Assembly (NCBI RefSeq): GCF_018283455.1 | Contig: NZ_JAAMTH010000001.1 | Location: 1,593,501 to 1,657,500, forward strand | Length of the DNA: 64,000 nt | Direction of reading: 5' to 3' | Source: Planococcus sp. MSAK28401 | Lineage (GTDB): Bacteria > Bacillota > Bacilli > Bacillales_A > Planococcaceae | Shown: positions 46,289 to 56,036 of the stretch, in pieces | How the letters are laid out: each line of letters begins with the position of its first letter | Position numbering within the stretch: the first letter of the stretch is position 1 | Translations under genes and position numbers: made by a program | Notes under the pieces: model-generated | Databases searched by the model: none | Told to the model about the DNA's origin: nothing | What the model saw: only the letters and a program-made list of their open reading frames with translations

Positions 46289-47271
46289 TGGCAGTTATGA
46301 GTTATATCGATGCCATCACGCTTGCCATGAAAGAAGAAATGGCACGTGACGAAAACGTTTTCGTGCTCGGGGAAGATGTCGGGAAAAAAGGCGGCGTTTT
46401 CAAAGCGACGCAAGGGCTTTACGACGAATTCGGCGAAGACCGCGTAGTTGACACGCCACTCGCTGAATCGGCTATTGCAGGTGTTGGAATCGGAGCCGCG
46501 ATGTATGGCCTGCGCCCAATCGCTGAATTCCAGTTCGCGGATTTCATCATGCCGGCAGTCAACCAAATCATTTCAGAAGCTTCACGCATTCGCTACCGTT
46601 CAAACAATGACTGGTCTTGCCCAATCGTCTTCCGTGCCCCATTTGGCGGCGGCGTCCACGGCGCTTTGTACCATTCGCAATCGGTCGAAGCGGTATTTGC
46701 CAACCAGCCTGGATTGAAAATTGTCATCCCATCCACACCATATGACGCGAAAGGGCTATTAAAAGCCGCGATCCGCGACGAAGATCCGGTCATGTTCTTC
46801 GAGCACAAGCGCGCTTACCGCTTGATCAAAGGCGAAGTGCCGGAAGATGATTACACAATCGAAATCGGTAAAGCCGATGTTAAACGCGAAGGCGAAGACA
46901 TCACCGTTATCACGTACGGATTAGCTGTCCACTTCGCGTTGCAAGCTGCAGAGCGCCTGGCTGAAGATGGCTACTCAGTTCACATTCTGGATCTGCGCAC
47001 CATCTATCCATTGGATAAAGAAGGCATCATCGAAGCAGCGAAAAAGACCGGAAAAGTCCTGCTTGTCACAGAAGACAATAAAGAAGGAAGCATCATCGGA
47101 GAAGTAGCAGCAATCATCGCTGAAAACTGCCTATTCGACCTTGACGCGCCGATCAAGCGTCTCGCTGGACCGGACATCCCGGCGATGCCGTACGCACCGA
47201 CCATGGAGAAATTCTTCATGATCAACCCGGACAAAGTAGAAAAAGCCATGAGAGAACTAGCTGAGTTTTAA
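46288..47271 (+). CDS. bkdAB: Branched-chain 2-oxo acid dehydrogenase E1 beta subunit
   Basis: E1 beta (327 residues) pairs with BkdAA to form the heterotetrameric E1. It has the transketolase central domain (VFVLGEDVGKKGGVFKAT, RVVDTPLAESAIAG, FRAPFGGGVHGALYHSQS) and the C-terminal transketolase domain (VHILDLRTIYPLD). The stop lies at the left end of the hairpin array, whose first unit begins at the stop codon itself. Confidence 0.96.
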   Translation: MAVMSYIDAITLAMKEEMARDENVFVLGEDVGKKGGVFKATQGLYDEFGEDRVVDTPLAESAIAGVGIGAAMYGLRPIAEFQFADFIMPAVNQIISEASRIRYRSNNDWSCPIVFRAPFGGGVHGALYHSQSVEAVFANQPGLKIVIPSTPYDAKGLLKAAIRDEDPVMFFEHKRAYRLIKGEVPEDDYTIEIGKADVKREGEDITVITYGLAVHFALQAAERLAEDGYSVHILDLRTIYPLDKEGIIEAAKKTGKVLLVTEDNKEGSIIGEVAAIIAENCLFDLDAPIKRLAGPDIPAMPYAPTMEKFFMINPDKVEKAMRELAEF

Positions 47272-47700
47272 GAAGAAAAGCGGAGTTGCCCATCTAGCCC
47301 CGACAAGCGCTGGAGGTCATGTCAGCACTGGCGCTTTTTGCCAGTGCAGGCGGGACCGAAGCGACCTCGAGGGGCTGGGCAACGGAGCTGGACAGAAGAA
47401 AAGCGGAAATGGCCGGTAAGGTTCGACAGGCATAAGACAGGCTGGCGAAGCAGCGCTTTTTGCTGCATAGCCAGAATGGCTTATGACCCGAGAAGCTGGC
47501 CATTGCAGCTAGACAGAAGAAAAGCGCAGTTGCCCATCTAGTCCCGACAAGCGCTGGAGGTCACGCCAGCACTGGCGCTCTTTGCCAGTGCAGGTGGGGC
47601 CGAAGCGACCTCGAGGGACTGGGCAACGGAGTTAGACAGAAGAAAAGCGGAAATGGCCGGTAAGCTTCGACAGGCATAGGCCTGAGGAGCTGGCCGTTAA
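47271..47700. repeat. Four-unit tandem array of hairpin elements inside the bkd operon
   Basis: Units start with AGAAGAAAAGCG at 47271, 47394, 47515 and 47638 (periods 123, 121, 123; the last is cut short) and end with GGAGCTGGAC-like text. Units 1 and 3 are one type (A), 2 and 4 another (B). Type A folds into GTTGCCCA(TCTA)GCCCC/GGGGCTGGGCAAC, GAGGTC/GACCTC and CACTGGC/GCCAGTG. Between units 1 and 3, AGCCCC/GGGGCT becomes AGTCCC/GGGACT and GTC/GAC becomes GCC/GGC, both compensatory. Type B has AATGGCC/GGCCATT, CATAAG/CTTATG and GCAGC/GCTGC. No gene is seen here. The function is unknown. Confidence 0.85.
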
Positions 47701-47753
47701 CGCATAACCCTTATAAATGAATATGCATCACAGATTGAAAAGGAGGAATCCCT

Positions 47754-49100
47754 TTGGCTATTGAAAAAATCACGATGCCCCAACTTGGCGAAAGTGTGAC
47801 AGAAGGCACAATCGAAAAATGGCTCGTCCAGCCAGGCGACCATGTAAACAAGTATGACCCGTTGGCGGAAGTCAATACCGATAAAGTAACAGCAGAAGTT
47901 CCTTCATCCTTTACAGGGACGATCAAGGAATTGATTGCATCTGAAGGCGATACATTGGAAGTCGGCGAAGTGGTCTGCACCATCGAAACTGAAGGTGGAG
48001 ATTCTGAACCAGTTGAAGAAGCAAAACCCGCTGAAGGAGAAAAAGCCAATGAAATGCCGGCTGCAGGAGCCGCACCGACCAAAAAGCTCGAAGGTGAAAA
48101 AGGCTCTTCAAAACCAGCGAAGCCACAAGGCGGCAAAGCACGTTATTCACCGGCTGTTCTTCGACTCGCACAAGATCACGATATCGACTTGAACCAAGTT
48201 GAAGGATCCGGAAACGAAGGCCGCATCACGCGCAAGGATTTGATGCAATTGATCGACAGCGGCAACATCCCGCAAGCTGGCGGCGAAACTACACAAGCGG
48301 CTCAAGCAACTGAGTCAAAAGAGCCTGCTCAACCAGCTGCGCCGCAACAAGCACCAAAAGCCCCAGCTGCCAAGGAAGAATCGATTGAATCGGCTCCTGG
48401 CGATATCGAAATCCCAGTCACCGGCGTGCGTAAAGCGATTGCAGCGAATATGCTCAAGAGCAAGCACGAAGCACCGCATGCGTGGATGATGATCGAAGTT
48501 GACGTGACAGACCTTGCGCAATTCCGTGATTCCATCAAAGGCGATTTCAAGAAAAAAGAAGGATTCAATATCACGTATTTCGCTTTCTTCGTCAAAGCGA
48601 TCTCCCAAGCATTGAAAGAATTCCCAATGATGAACTCGATGTGGGCAGGAGACAAGATCATCCAGAAGAAAGACATCAACATCTCGATCGCTGTCGCTTC
48701 GGATAATGCCTTGTTCGTTCCAGTTATCAAGAACGCTGATGAAAAATCCGCGAAAGGCATTGGCCGCGAAATCAACGAACTGGCGCAAAAAGCGCGCACA
48801 GGCAAGTTGAAGTCGGCTGATATGCAAGGCGGCACGTTCACCGTCAACAACACCGGTTCATTCGGTTCTATCCAGTCAATGGGCATCATCAACCACCCGC
48901 AAGCTGCGATTATCCAAGTGGAGTCGATCGTTAAGCGTCCAGTCATCATGGATGGCGGCATGATCGCTGCACGCGATATGGTGAACTTATGCCTGTCGCT
49001 CGATCACCGTGTGCTCGACGGCCTCGTGTGTGGACAATTTTTGGCTCGCGTCAAAGAAATTCTCGAAAAAATGAACAAAGACAATACATCTGTGTATTGA
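47754..49100 (+). CDS. bkdB: Branched-chain 2-oxo acid dehydrogenase E2 (lipoyl acyltransferase)
   Basis: E2 core (448 residues) moves the acyl group from E1 to CoA. It has one lipoyl domain with Lys44 in EVNTDKVTAEV, a Pro/Ala/Glu-rich linker, the E1/E3-binding domain YSPAVLRLAQDHDIDL...GRITRKDL, a second flexible linker and the catalytic domain ending DHRVLDGLVCGQFL (HxxxDG). The start is TTG at 47754, six bases after AAAGGAGG. It is separated from the E1 genes by the 430 bp hairpin array, unusual for a complex made in fixed ratio. Confidence 0.95.
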   Translation: MAIEKITMPQLGESVTEGTIEKWLVQPGDHVNKYDPLAEVNTDKVTAEVPSSFTGTIKELIASEGDTLEVGEVVCTIETEGGDSEPVEEAKPAEGEKANEMPAAGAAPTKKLEGEKGSSKPAKPQGGKARYSPAVLRLAQDHDIDLNQVEGSGNEGRITRKDLMQLIDSGNIPQAGGETTQAAQATESKEPAQPAAPQQAPKAPAAKEESIESAPGDIEIPVTGVRKAIAANMLKSKHEAPHAWMMIEVDVTDLAQFRDSIKGDFKKKEGFNITYFAFFVKAISQALKEFPMMNSMWAGDKIIQKKDINISIAVASDNALFVPVIKNADEKSAKGIGREINELAQKARTGKLKSADMQGGTFTVNNTGSFGSIQSMGIINHPQAAIIQVESIVKRPVIMDGGMIAARDMVNLCLSLDHRVLDGLVCGQFLARVKEILEKMNKDNTSVY

Positions 49101-49102
49101 TG

Positions 49103-49138
49103 AAAAGTTTGGAGTCTTCGGACTTCAAGCTTTTTTTT
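49103..49138 (+). terminator. Terminator of the bkd operon
   Basis: AAGTTTGGAGTC pairs with GACTTCAAGCTT (with G-U pairs), TTCG loop, then eight Ts. Confidence 0.85.
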
Positions 49139-49198
49139 CTTTCAGTAACTTGCTGTGTCAGGTAAAATGAAGACAGAAAGCTTTGAGGAGGGAATAGT

Positions 49199-50893
49199 TT
49201 GACGATTGAATCGATGAAAAACATTCAGTTTCCTGAGCGTACATACGAAGAATGGAAACAAGCGGCGGAAGCTGCATTGAAAGGGAAAGATTTTGAAAAG
49301 GTGATGAAAACGGACACCGTTGAAGATATCACCCTCGAACCCCTCTATACAAAAGACATGCTGGAGCGATCCGTATCCGACGTGGATGCCCAAGTAGCTG
49401 CTGTCCAGGGTGGAAAGTACAGCCCTTCCTGGATTGTGGCGCAGGAAATTACGGCGCATGATGCTGAGGAATTTTTGGCCGTGACAAAAGACGATTTGTC
49501 CCGCGGCAATGAAGCGGTCGTCTATTCCGGTGCTCAGCCTTACAACTGGACTGAAACGCAGCTAGAACAGCTTGCAGACTTGATCGTCCGCTATCCAATA
49601 TATTTCAAAGTGACAGAAGACGCAGATCCGATTTTGCGCGTGTTCGAACATCTAACTGCCGAACAGCGGGCAAGTGTGCAAGGCGTCATTTTCACGGAAG
49701 AGCCAATTCAGGTACCTGAAAATGTCCGTACTGGGTTGATCGATACACTGCCGACGCACAATGCCGGAGGGACGATTATCCATGAACTTGGTGTAGCGCT
49801 TAGCATGATGGCTGAAGCGCTGGACCAGCAGAATTTCGAAACAGCGGCGAAGAGCTTTTGGGTGCGTTTTGCAGTCGACACCCATTTCTTTCAGGAAATT
49901 TCCAAAATACGGGCGTTCCGTGTATTATGGCAAGCATTCTGCTCCGCCTACGGCAAACAAGCGCCGCGCATTCCGGTGTTCACGGAAACTTCGGTGCGTT
50001 CGTATTCCAAATTGGACCCTTATGTCAATTTGCTGCGGGCAGGCAATGCGACTTTTTCCGCCGTCCTTGCGGGAACGGATGGCCATACCGTGCACCCACA
50101 TGATTTCCTGACAGTTCCGACTGGCTCAAGCCGGCGCATCGCACGCAATGTGCAATTGGTCATTAAAGAAGAATCCCATGTGTCGCATGTCACCGATGCT
50201 GCAGCTGGATCTTATTACATCGAAAGCCTGACGCGTGAATACGTCGATGCAGCCTGGAGCTACTTCTTGGAAATCCAGGAAGCAGGAGGCTATTCTACAG
50301 TGAAGCGGACTGGCTGGCTGACAGACGACATTCAAGCCAAATGGCTCGATCGCGAACAGCAAGTGGCCAACCGCAAAGCTTCCTTGATCGGCACGAATAT
50401 TTACGCCAATCCACAAGAACCGGTGAAAGACGCAAAAATCGATACAGCCCATTTGGAGTATATGACAGCCAAACGCTTGGCGACGCCATTCGAAAAATTA
50501 CGTGCGAAAAGCCGTGAAACGAGCATCAAATCGGCCGTTATCTTGTTGGAGCCATTAAAAGCCGTGAAACCGCAGGCAGATTTTGTACAAGGTTTCCTAT
50601 CCGCGGCGGGAATCGAACCCGAAATCAGCCCGTATCTTTCATCCGCTGATGAACTAAACCGATACATCCGTTCTGAAGAGCTCGACTATGCCGTTCTGTG
50701 CGGGAGCCGTGACATCTTCGAAAAGATCATTCCGCAACTCAATGCAAAAGCAGCGATCGACGTTGCCGGTAAAATCGATGCGGAAACGTTAAAAACTTGG
50801 GAAGCAAACGGCATTCGTGACTCTCTTTATGCCGGCAAACCGTTAATTGACAAATTGGAAGAAGTTTTGTCACTTGGAAAGGAGGCGCTGTAA
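49199..50893 (+). CDS. mutA: Methylmalonyl-CoA mutase small subunit
   Basis: The 564-residue non-catalytic partner of MutB. It has the TIM-barrel domain (ITAHDAEEFLAVTKDDLSRGNEAVVYSG region) and a short cobalamin-domain remnant that lacks the DxHxxG cobalt-ligand motif, as known for this subunit. The start is TTG at 49199 after GAGGAGGG. The mutB ATG follows its stop with no gap. The gene pair and meaB form an operon placed just after bkd, matching flow of propionyl-CoA from Ile/Val. Confidence 0.93.
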   Translation: MTIESMKNIQFPERTYEEWKQAAEAALKGKDFEKVMKTDTVEDITLEPLYTKDMLERSVSDVDAQVAAVQGGKYSPSWIVAQEITAHDAEEFLAVTKDDLSRGNEAVVYSGAQPYNWTETQLEQLADLIVRYPIYFKVTEDADPILRVFEHLTAEQRASVQGVIFTEEPIQVPENVRTGLIDTLPTHNAGGTIIHELGVALSMMAEALDQQNFETAAKSFWVRFAVDTHFFQEISKIRAFRVLWQAFCSAYGKQAPRIPVFTETSVRSYSKLDPYVNLLRAGNATFSAVLAGTDGHTVHPHDFLTVPTGSSRRIARNVQLVIKEESHVSHVTDAAAGSYYIESLTREYVDAAWSYFLEIQEAGGYSTVKRTGWLTDDIQAKWLDREQQVANRKASLIGTNIYANPQEPVKDAKIDTAHLEYMTAKRLATPFEKLRAKSRETSIKSAVILLEPLKAVKPQADFVQGFLSAAGIEPEISPYLSSADELNRYIRSEELDYAVLCGSRDIFEKIIPQLNAKAAIDVAGKIDAETLKTWEANGIRDSLYAGKPLIDKLEEVLSLGKEAL

Positions 50894-53041
50894 ATGACGA
50901 CACCTGATTTTACGAAAATTGACGTCACTAAACTCGATACGGCTAAATTGGGCGACCGGGATGAGAGCGCTTTTATGACCAATGAAGGCATTGCCGTGAA
51001 ACCGTTTTATTCTTCGAAAGACTTGAAGAAAGAACAAACGAGCTATCCGGGATTCGCGCCGAATGTCCGGGGGCCATACCCGACGATGTACGTGTCGCGG
51101 CCGTGGACTGTGCGCCAGTATGCCGGTTTCTCGACAGCTGAAGAAAGCAACGCCTTCTACCGCCGCAATTTGGCGATGGGGCAAAAAGGCTTGTCAGTGG
51201 CATTCGATCTCGCGACGCACCGCGGCTATGATTCAGACCATCCGCGCGTTGTCGGCGATGTGGGCAAAGCAGGTGTAGCCATTGACAGCGTCGAAGACAT
51301 GAAAATTTTGTTCGACGGCATCCCACTTGACCAAATGTCGGTCTCGATGACGATGAATGGTGCAGTCGTGCCGATCATGGCATTTTTCATTGTCGCTGCA
51401 GAAGAGCAGGGCGTATCTCCCGAGCAATTGGCGGGCACGATCCAAAATGATATTTTGAAAGAATACATGGTGCGCAATACGTATATCTACCCTCCGGCGA
51501 TGTCGATGCAGATCATTGCGGATATCTTTAAATACACATCTGACCATATGCCGAAATTCAACTCAATTTCCATTTCGGGCTACCATATCCAAGAAGCGGG
51601 AGCTACAGCAGATATCGAACTTGCCTATACTTTAGCAGACGGCTTGGAATACGTACGCACCGGGTTGGATGCAGGAATCGGCATCGACCAGTTCGCGCCG
51701 CGCCTGTCATTCTTTTGGGGCATCGGCATGAACTATTTCATGGAAGTCGCAAAAATGCGGGCTGGACGTGAAATCTGGGCGAAGATGATGAAGAGCTTCG
51801 ATCCGCAAAATGCCAAATCCTTGGCGCTCCGCACACATTCCCAAACTTCGGGGTGGAGCTTGACCGAGCAGGACCCGTTCAATAACGTAACGCGCACGCT
51901 GCTGGAAGCGAATGCGGCGGCGATGGGCCATACGCAATCCTTGCACACAAATGCACTCGATGAGGCGATTGCCTTGCCGACCGATTTCTCCGCACGCATT
52001 GCGCGTAATACGCAATTATTCCTTCAGGAAGAAACCTTGATGAACAATACGATCGATCCGTGGGGGGGTTCGTATTACGTCGAAAAATTGACCGAAGAAT
52101 TGATGGAAAAAGCCTGGACATTGATCGAGGAAGTCGAGGAACTAGGCGGCATGGCGAAAGCGATTGAAACGGGCCTTCCGAAAATGCGCATCGAGGAAGC
52201 AGCTGCGAAAAAGCAAGCGCAAATCGATTCGAATGAGGAAACGATCATCGGCGTCAACCGCTACCGTCTCGATGAGGAAGATCCAATTGATATTTTGAAT
52301 ATCGACAATACAATGGTTCGTAAAAAGCAGATCGAGCGACTTGATCGAATGCGCGATACGCGCGACCAGAAAAAAGTAGAGAAAGCGCTGCTGGAGCTGA
52401 CAAAAGCGGCTGAAACTGGCGAAGACAATATTCTCGCCTGCGCGATTGAAGCAGCGCGCCACCGGGCATCACTCGGCGAAATTTCGGATGCGATCGAAAA
52501 AGCTTCCGGCAGGCATAAGGCGGTGATCCGTTCCGTGAGCGGTGTATACAGTTCAAACTTCTCCAACCAGGAAGAAATGCAGATCGTCAAACAAATGACG
52601 GAAGAATTCATTGACAATGAAGGCCGCCGCCCGCGGATCCTGATTGCCAAGATGGGCCAGGACGGGCACGATCGCGGCGCGAAAGTCATTTCGACCGCGT
52701 TCGCCGACCTGGGCTTTGATGTGGATATTGGACCATTGTTCCAAACACCTGCAGAAACAGCACAGCAGGCAGCGGAAAACGATGTCCACGTCATCGGTGT
52801 CAGTTCGCTTGCGGCTGGCCATATGACACTTGTGCCGGATCTCGCGGCAGAGTTGAAAAAAGTGGGGCGTGAAGACATTTTGATCGTCGTTGGCGGCGTC
52901 ATTCCGGCACAGGATTATGAATTCCTGCGCAATAACGGCGCGAGTGCGATCTTTGGGCCGGGGACGGTCATCCCGGTTGCGGCCCAAAAAGTCATCGAAG
53001 AAATCTATGCGCGCCTCGGGTACGAGGAAGAGGCAGACTGA
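50894..53041 (+). CDS. mutB: Methylmalonyl-CoA mutase large (catalytic) subunit
   Basis: The 715-residue adenosylcobalamin enzyme that isomerises (R)-methylmalonyl-CoA to succinyl-CoA. The B12 domain carries the lower axial ligand motif [12 protein letters not shown] (Asp590, His592), GVSSLAAGH and VVGGVIP. The barrel has [18 protein letters not shown] and [10 protein letters not shown]. Length is normal. No gene for the CoA-disulfide related paralogues (isobutyryl-CoA or ethylmalonyl-CoA mutase) is suggested by the two-subunit arrangement. Confidence 0.96.
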   Translation: MTTPDFTKIDVTKLDTAKLGDRDESAFMTNEGIAVKPFYSSKDLKKEQTSYPGFAPNVRGPYPTMYVSRPWTVRQYAGFSTAEESNAFYRRNLAMGQKGLSVAFDLATHRGYDSDHPRVVGDVGKAGVAIDSVEDMKILFDGIPLDQMSVSMTMNGAVVPIMAFFIVAAEEQGVSPEQLAGTIQNDILKEYMVRNTYIYPPAMSMQIIADIFKYTSDHMPKFNSISISGYHIQEAGATADIELAYTLADGLEYVRTGLDAGIGIDQFAPRLSFFWGIGMNYFMEVAKMRAGREIWAKMMKSFDPQNAKSLALRTHSQTSGWSLTEQDPFNNVTRTLLEANAAAMGHTQSLHTNALDEAIALPTDFSARIARNTQLFLQEETLMNNTIDPWGGSYYVEKLTEELMEKAWTLIEEVEELGGMAKAIETGLPKMRIEEAAAKKQAQIDSNEETIIGVNRYRLDEEDPIDILNIDNTMVRKKQIERLDRMRDTRDQKKVEKALLELTKAAETGEDNILACAIEAARHRASLGEISDAIEKASGRHKAVIRSVSGVYSSNFSNQEEMQIVKQMTEEFIDNEGRRPRILIAKMGQDGHDRGAKVISTAFADLGFDVDIGPLFQTPAETAQQAAENDVHVIGVSSLAAGHMTLVPDLAAELKKVGREDILIVVGGVIPAQDYEFLRNNGASAIFGPGTVIPVAAQKVIEEIYARLGYEEEAD

Positions 53042-54108
53042 TGGATCGCGAGAAGCAGTCCAGACAAGTCATGTCGGGTGTTTCGGATAAGCATGATGGC
53101 ATGAAAGCATTGCCAAGGAAGAAATTCAAGAAGCCGAGTACAAGCCAGTTTGATTTGGGCGAACTCGTACGCGGCGTCGAAAGCGGATCGCGTCTTCACT
53201 TAGGGAAGGCGATCACCTTGCTTGAAAGCACCAATCCCGAGCATAAAAAGCGCGGCCAGGAATTATTGAATGCGCTGTTGCCGAAAACAGGCAATAGCAT
53301 CCGCATCGGCATCACCGGAGTTCCAGGAGCCGGCAAAAGCACGTTCATCGAAACCTTTGGGACGATGCTGACAGAGCTTGGCCACCGGGTTGCGGTGCTT
53401 GCGATCGACCCGAGTTCCTCGCGAACCGGCGGCAGTATACTCGGCGACAAAACGCGCATGGAAGAACTGGCGCGAAACCCTAAAGCGTTCATCCGGCCGT
53501 CACCAACTGCAGGAACGCTGGGCGGTGTCCATAAAAAGACACGCGAAACGATGCTCTTGTGCGAAGCGGCAGGCTACGATGTCATTTTGGTCGAAACGGT
53601 TGGTGTCGGGCAGAGCGAGACGCTCGTGCGCGGAATGGTCGATATGTTCCTGTTGCTTGTGCTGACGGGTGCTGGAGATGAATTGCAGGGCATGAAAAAA
53701 GGCATTTTGGAATTGGCGGATGCAATGATCGTCCATAAAGCGGACCGGGATAATTTGCCGCTCGCCAAGAAAACGGTGCGTGAATACAAGCAGATGCTGC
53801 ATTTTTTGCAGCCTGCAACAGAGGGATGGACGACACGCCCGTTGGCTGTCTCATCCATTGAAGGAACCGGCATGCAGGAAATCTGGGATATGGTGAAGGA
53901 ATTTGAGCAAGCAGTTCAAGAAAGCGGCTACTGGAACACTAGACGCCAGGAACAGACACGTGATTGGTTCCATTCAATGATCACCGATGAATTGCTTGGC
54001 CGTTTCTACGGAGACCCTGAGCGCAAACAGCAGGTAAAAGACATGGAACAACGCATTCTTAACGACCGATTGACGGTCTCACAGGCGGTCACGGAACTGT
54101 TCAAGTAA
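53041..54108 (+). CDS. meaB: Methylmalonyl-CoA mutase-associated GTPase MeaB
   Basis: A 355-residue G3E GTPase that loads intact cofactor into the mutase and guards it from inactivation. Motifs are P-loop GVPGAGKSTFIE, switch-like AIDPSSSRTGGSILGDKTRM and ETVGVGQSE (Walker B-like). The guanine-binding NKxD motif reads HKAD (VHKADRDN), with His for Asn. The ATG overlaps the mutB stop by one base. Confidence 0.94.
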   Translation: MDREKQSRQVMSGVSDKHDGMKALPRKKFKKPSTSQFDLGELVRGVESGSRLHLGKAITLLESTNPEHKKRGQELLNALLPKTGNSIRIGITGVPGAGKSTFIETFGTMLTELGHRVAVLAIDPSSSRTGGSILGDKTRMEELARNPKAFIRPSPTAGTLGGVHKKTRETMLLCEAAGYDVILVETVGVGQSETLVRGMVDMFLLLVLTGAGDELQGMKKGILELADAMIVHKADRDNLPLAKKTVREYKQMLHFLQPATEGWTTRPLAVSSIEGTGMQEIWDMVKEFEQAVQESGYWNTRRQEQTRDWFHSMITDELLGRFYGDPERKQQVKDMEQRILNDRLTVSQAVTELFK

Positions 54109-54173
54109 GCTTTTTTGCAACTGTGCCGCCGTCCTGATATGATAAGAACAGCAATAATGAAGGAGTGGTACAG

Positions 54174-54614
54174 ATGAGCATGGATTTTAATTTCCTGATG
54201 AATGATATTGTTACACAAGCCCGCCAAGAACTAGCAGACGGTGGCTATACACAGCTCGAAACGGCTGAAGACGTGCAAGAGGCATTCGCCAAACCCGGCA
54301 CAAGCCTTGTCATGATCAACTCAGTATGCGGATGTGCAGGCGGCATCGCACGCCCAGCTGCTCTTCACTCGGTCCATTACGACAAACGCCCGGATCACTT
54401 GTATACGGTATTTGCCGGCCAAGACAAAGAAGCGACCGCGCAAGCACGTGATTTGTTCGGCGATGATCATTTGCCATCTTCACCATCGTTCGCTTTCCTG
54501 AAAGACGGAAAATTAGTGGATGAAATCGGCCGCCACGAAATCGAAGGGCACGATCCGATGTCGGTCATTACGCATATCCAGTCAATTTTCGAAGAGCATT
54601 GCGAAGAAATGTAA
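54174..54614 (+). CDS. brxB: Bacilliredoxin BrxB (YqiW/YphP family)
   Basis: A 146-residue DUF1094 protein. The redox motif is CGC (Cys52-Gly-Cys54 in NSVCGCAGG), as in bacilliredoxins that remove bacillithiol from oxidised proteins. A thioredoxin-like [10 protein letters not shown] segment follows. The ATG at 54174 lies nine bases after AAGGAG. yqiW lies in the same neighbourhood in B. subtilis. Confidence 0.93.
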   Translation: MSMDFNFLMNDIVTQARQELADGGYTQLETAEDVQEAFAKPGTSLVMINSVCGCAGGIARPAALHSVHYDKRPDHLYTVFAGQDKEATAQARDLFGDDHLPSSPSFAFLKDGKLVDEIGRHEIEGHDPMSVITHIQSIFEEHCEEM

Positions 54615-54646
54615 GAAAAAATGCCCCCGGCAGCGGGGGCATTTTT
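54615..54646 (+). terminator. Terminator after brxB
   Basis: AAAAATGCCCCCG pairs with CGGGGGCATTTTT around a 4 nt loop. Confidence 0.93.
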
Positions 54647-54667
54647 GTATTTTGAGGGGAGACGCCT

Positions 54668-55660
54668 ATGAAACTGAAACCTTATCGCATCGGCTATCGG
54701 ACGATGAAAACAGCGCTCGGGGCCGCCATCGCCATTTATTTGGCCCAGTTAATCGGACTCGAATATTATGTGTCGGCCGGCATCTTGACGATTCTGTGCA
54801 TCCAGCCAACGAAAAAGAAGTCGGTTCGTGCCGCGTTCTCCCGCTTTGTCGCCAGCATGATCGCCGTCGGATTTGCCTTAGTCTTTTTCGAACTGGGCAT
54901 GTATCATCCTGTCACGCTCGGTATTCTCATCTTGCTGTTCATTCCGGTGCTTGTGAGCCTGGGCTTTTCGGATGGCTTTGTATCCAGCGCAGTTATTTTA
55001 ATGCACCTATATGACGCAAAGAATTTGACAATGGGGTTATTCCTCAATGAAGTCCTGTTGATGGTGATCGGTTTCGGCACGGCGTTGATCGTTAATATGT
55101 ACATGCCAAGCATCGAGAAGAAACTCGACCGCTACAGGGAAGAAGTTGAGCGGCTGTATTCGACGATTTTCCGGGAAACGACCATTTTCCTGCGACACGG
55201 GGAATCGGGATGGACCGGCAAGGAACTGATGGAATCGGAAAAGCTGATCGATAAAGCCAAAGCGCTCGCTTACCAGGATGTTGAAAATCACTTGTTGCGC
55301 CATGAAAACAAGTATTACCATTATTTCGACATGCGCGAGCAGCAACTTCAAATCATCGAACGGATCTTGCCAAAAATCACGGCACTCCCAGTGATTGTCG
55401 GGCAGACCCAGCTCGTTGCTGACTTTTTAGAAGACTTATCGGAACATGTACATTCCGGCAATACAGCTGATCAGTATATCCATAAATTGGACCAGCTGAA
55501 AGCAAACTTTGCTGAGATGCCGCTGCCGGACACGCACGAAAAATTCCTCGCAATGGCCGATCTGAATGCCATCATTCAAGAGATGGAAACATATTTGGAG
55601 ATCAAGCAAAGTTATAAAGGCTTCCATAATAAAAAAGGGCTCAACCCCAGCCCGGCTTAA
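54668..55660 (+). CDS. Aromatic acid exporter family membrane protein (YqjA, DUF939)
   Basis: A 330-residue protein with an N-terminal membrane region of about five to six helices (residues about 14-150, for example ALGAAIAIYLAQLIGLEYYV) and a long cytoplasmic helical C-terminal half. This is the ArAE_1/DUF939 layout of B. subtilis YqjA. The transported substrate is not known. GAGGGGAG precedes the ATG. Confidence 0.87.
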   Translation: MKLKPYRIGYRTMKTALGAAIAIYLAQLIGLEYYVSAGILTILCIQPTKKKSVRAAFSRFVASMIAVGFALVFFELGMYHPVTLGILILLFIPVLVSLGFSDGFVSSAVILMHLYDAKNLTMGLFLNEVLLMVIGFGTALIVNMYMPSIEKKLDRYREEVERLYSTIFRETTIFLRHGESGWTGKELMESEKLIDKAKALAYQDVENHLLRHENKYYHYFDMREQQLQIIERILPKITALPVIVGQTQLVADFLEDLSEHVHSGNTADQYIHKLDQLKANFAEMPLPDTHEKFLAMADLNAIIQEMETYLEIKQSYKGFHNKKGLNPSPA

Positions 55661-55664
55661 ACTT

Positions 55665-55706
55665 AAACAGCCCAGAGAGTCATGCTCTCTGGGCTGTTTA
55701 TTTTTC
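55665..55706 (+). terminator. Terminator after the yqjA-like gene
   Basis: AAACAGCCCAGAGAG pairs with CTCTCTGGGCTGTTT, then Ts. Confidence 0.92.
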
Positions 55707-55775
55707 TGTGAAACGTAAAAAGGGCATCCAACCGCATACTGCATGCGTTGTTAAATGACCTTTAGCAAATTCATA

Positions 55776-55871
55776 TTAAATGACGAAGCTTAAGCCCATC
55801 ATCAGGCTCGACAGCAACATCAATCCGACCATTGCGTAGACAATGACTTTACGGAAAGCTTGGTTTCTCAT
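55776..55871 (-). CDS. prli42: Stressosome-associated miniprotein Prli42
   Basis: A 31-residue protein, MRNQAFRKVIVYAMVGLMLL then SSLMMGLSFVI: a short basic N terminus followed by one membrane helix. This fits Prli42, which in Listeria anchors the stressosome to the membrane and helps sense oxidative stress. The start at 55871 lies 11 bases after AAAGGAG on the minus strand. A longer in-frame extension lacks any ribosome site. Many annotations miss this gene because of its size. Confidence 0.85.
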   Translation of the reverse strand: MRNQAFRKVIVYAMVGLMLLSSLMMGLSFVI

Positions 55872-56036
55872 GGATAGCATAGCTCCTTTATTCCTGTACT
55901 TTGAAAGAATCATACCACATCCGGGCAAGATTTTAAACTGCCAGCTTTGCCGTTTTCTTAATATTCGATAACAACTAGAGTTTTTGCCTTTGAATGGGTA
56001 CAATAAAGAGGAAGCCAAAAAAGGAAGTGAATAAGG

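Noticed and set aside
47271-47700. CRISPR array
   Set aside because: Unit size (about 122 bp), internal hairpins and two alternating unit types do not fit short repeats with unique spacers, and no cas genes are near.
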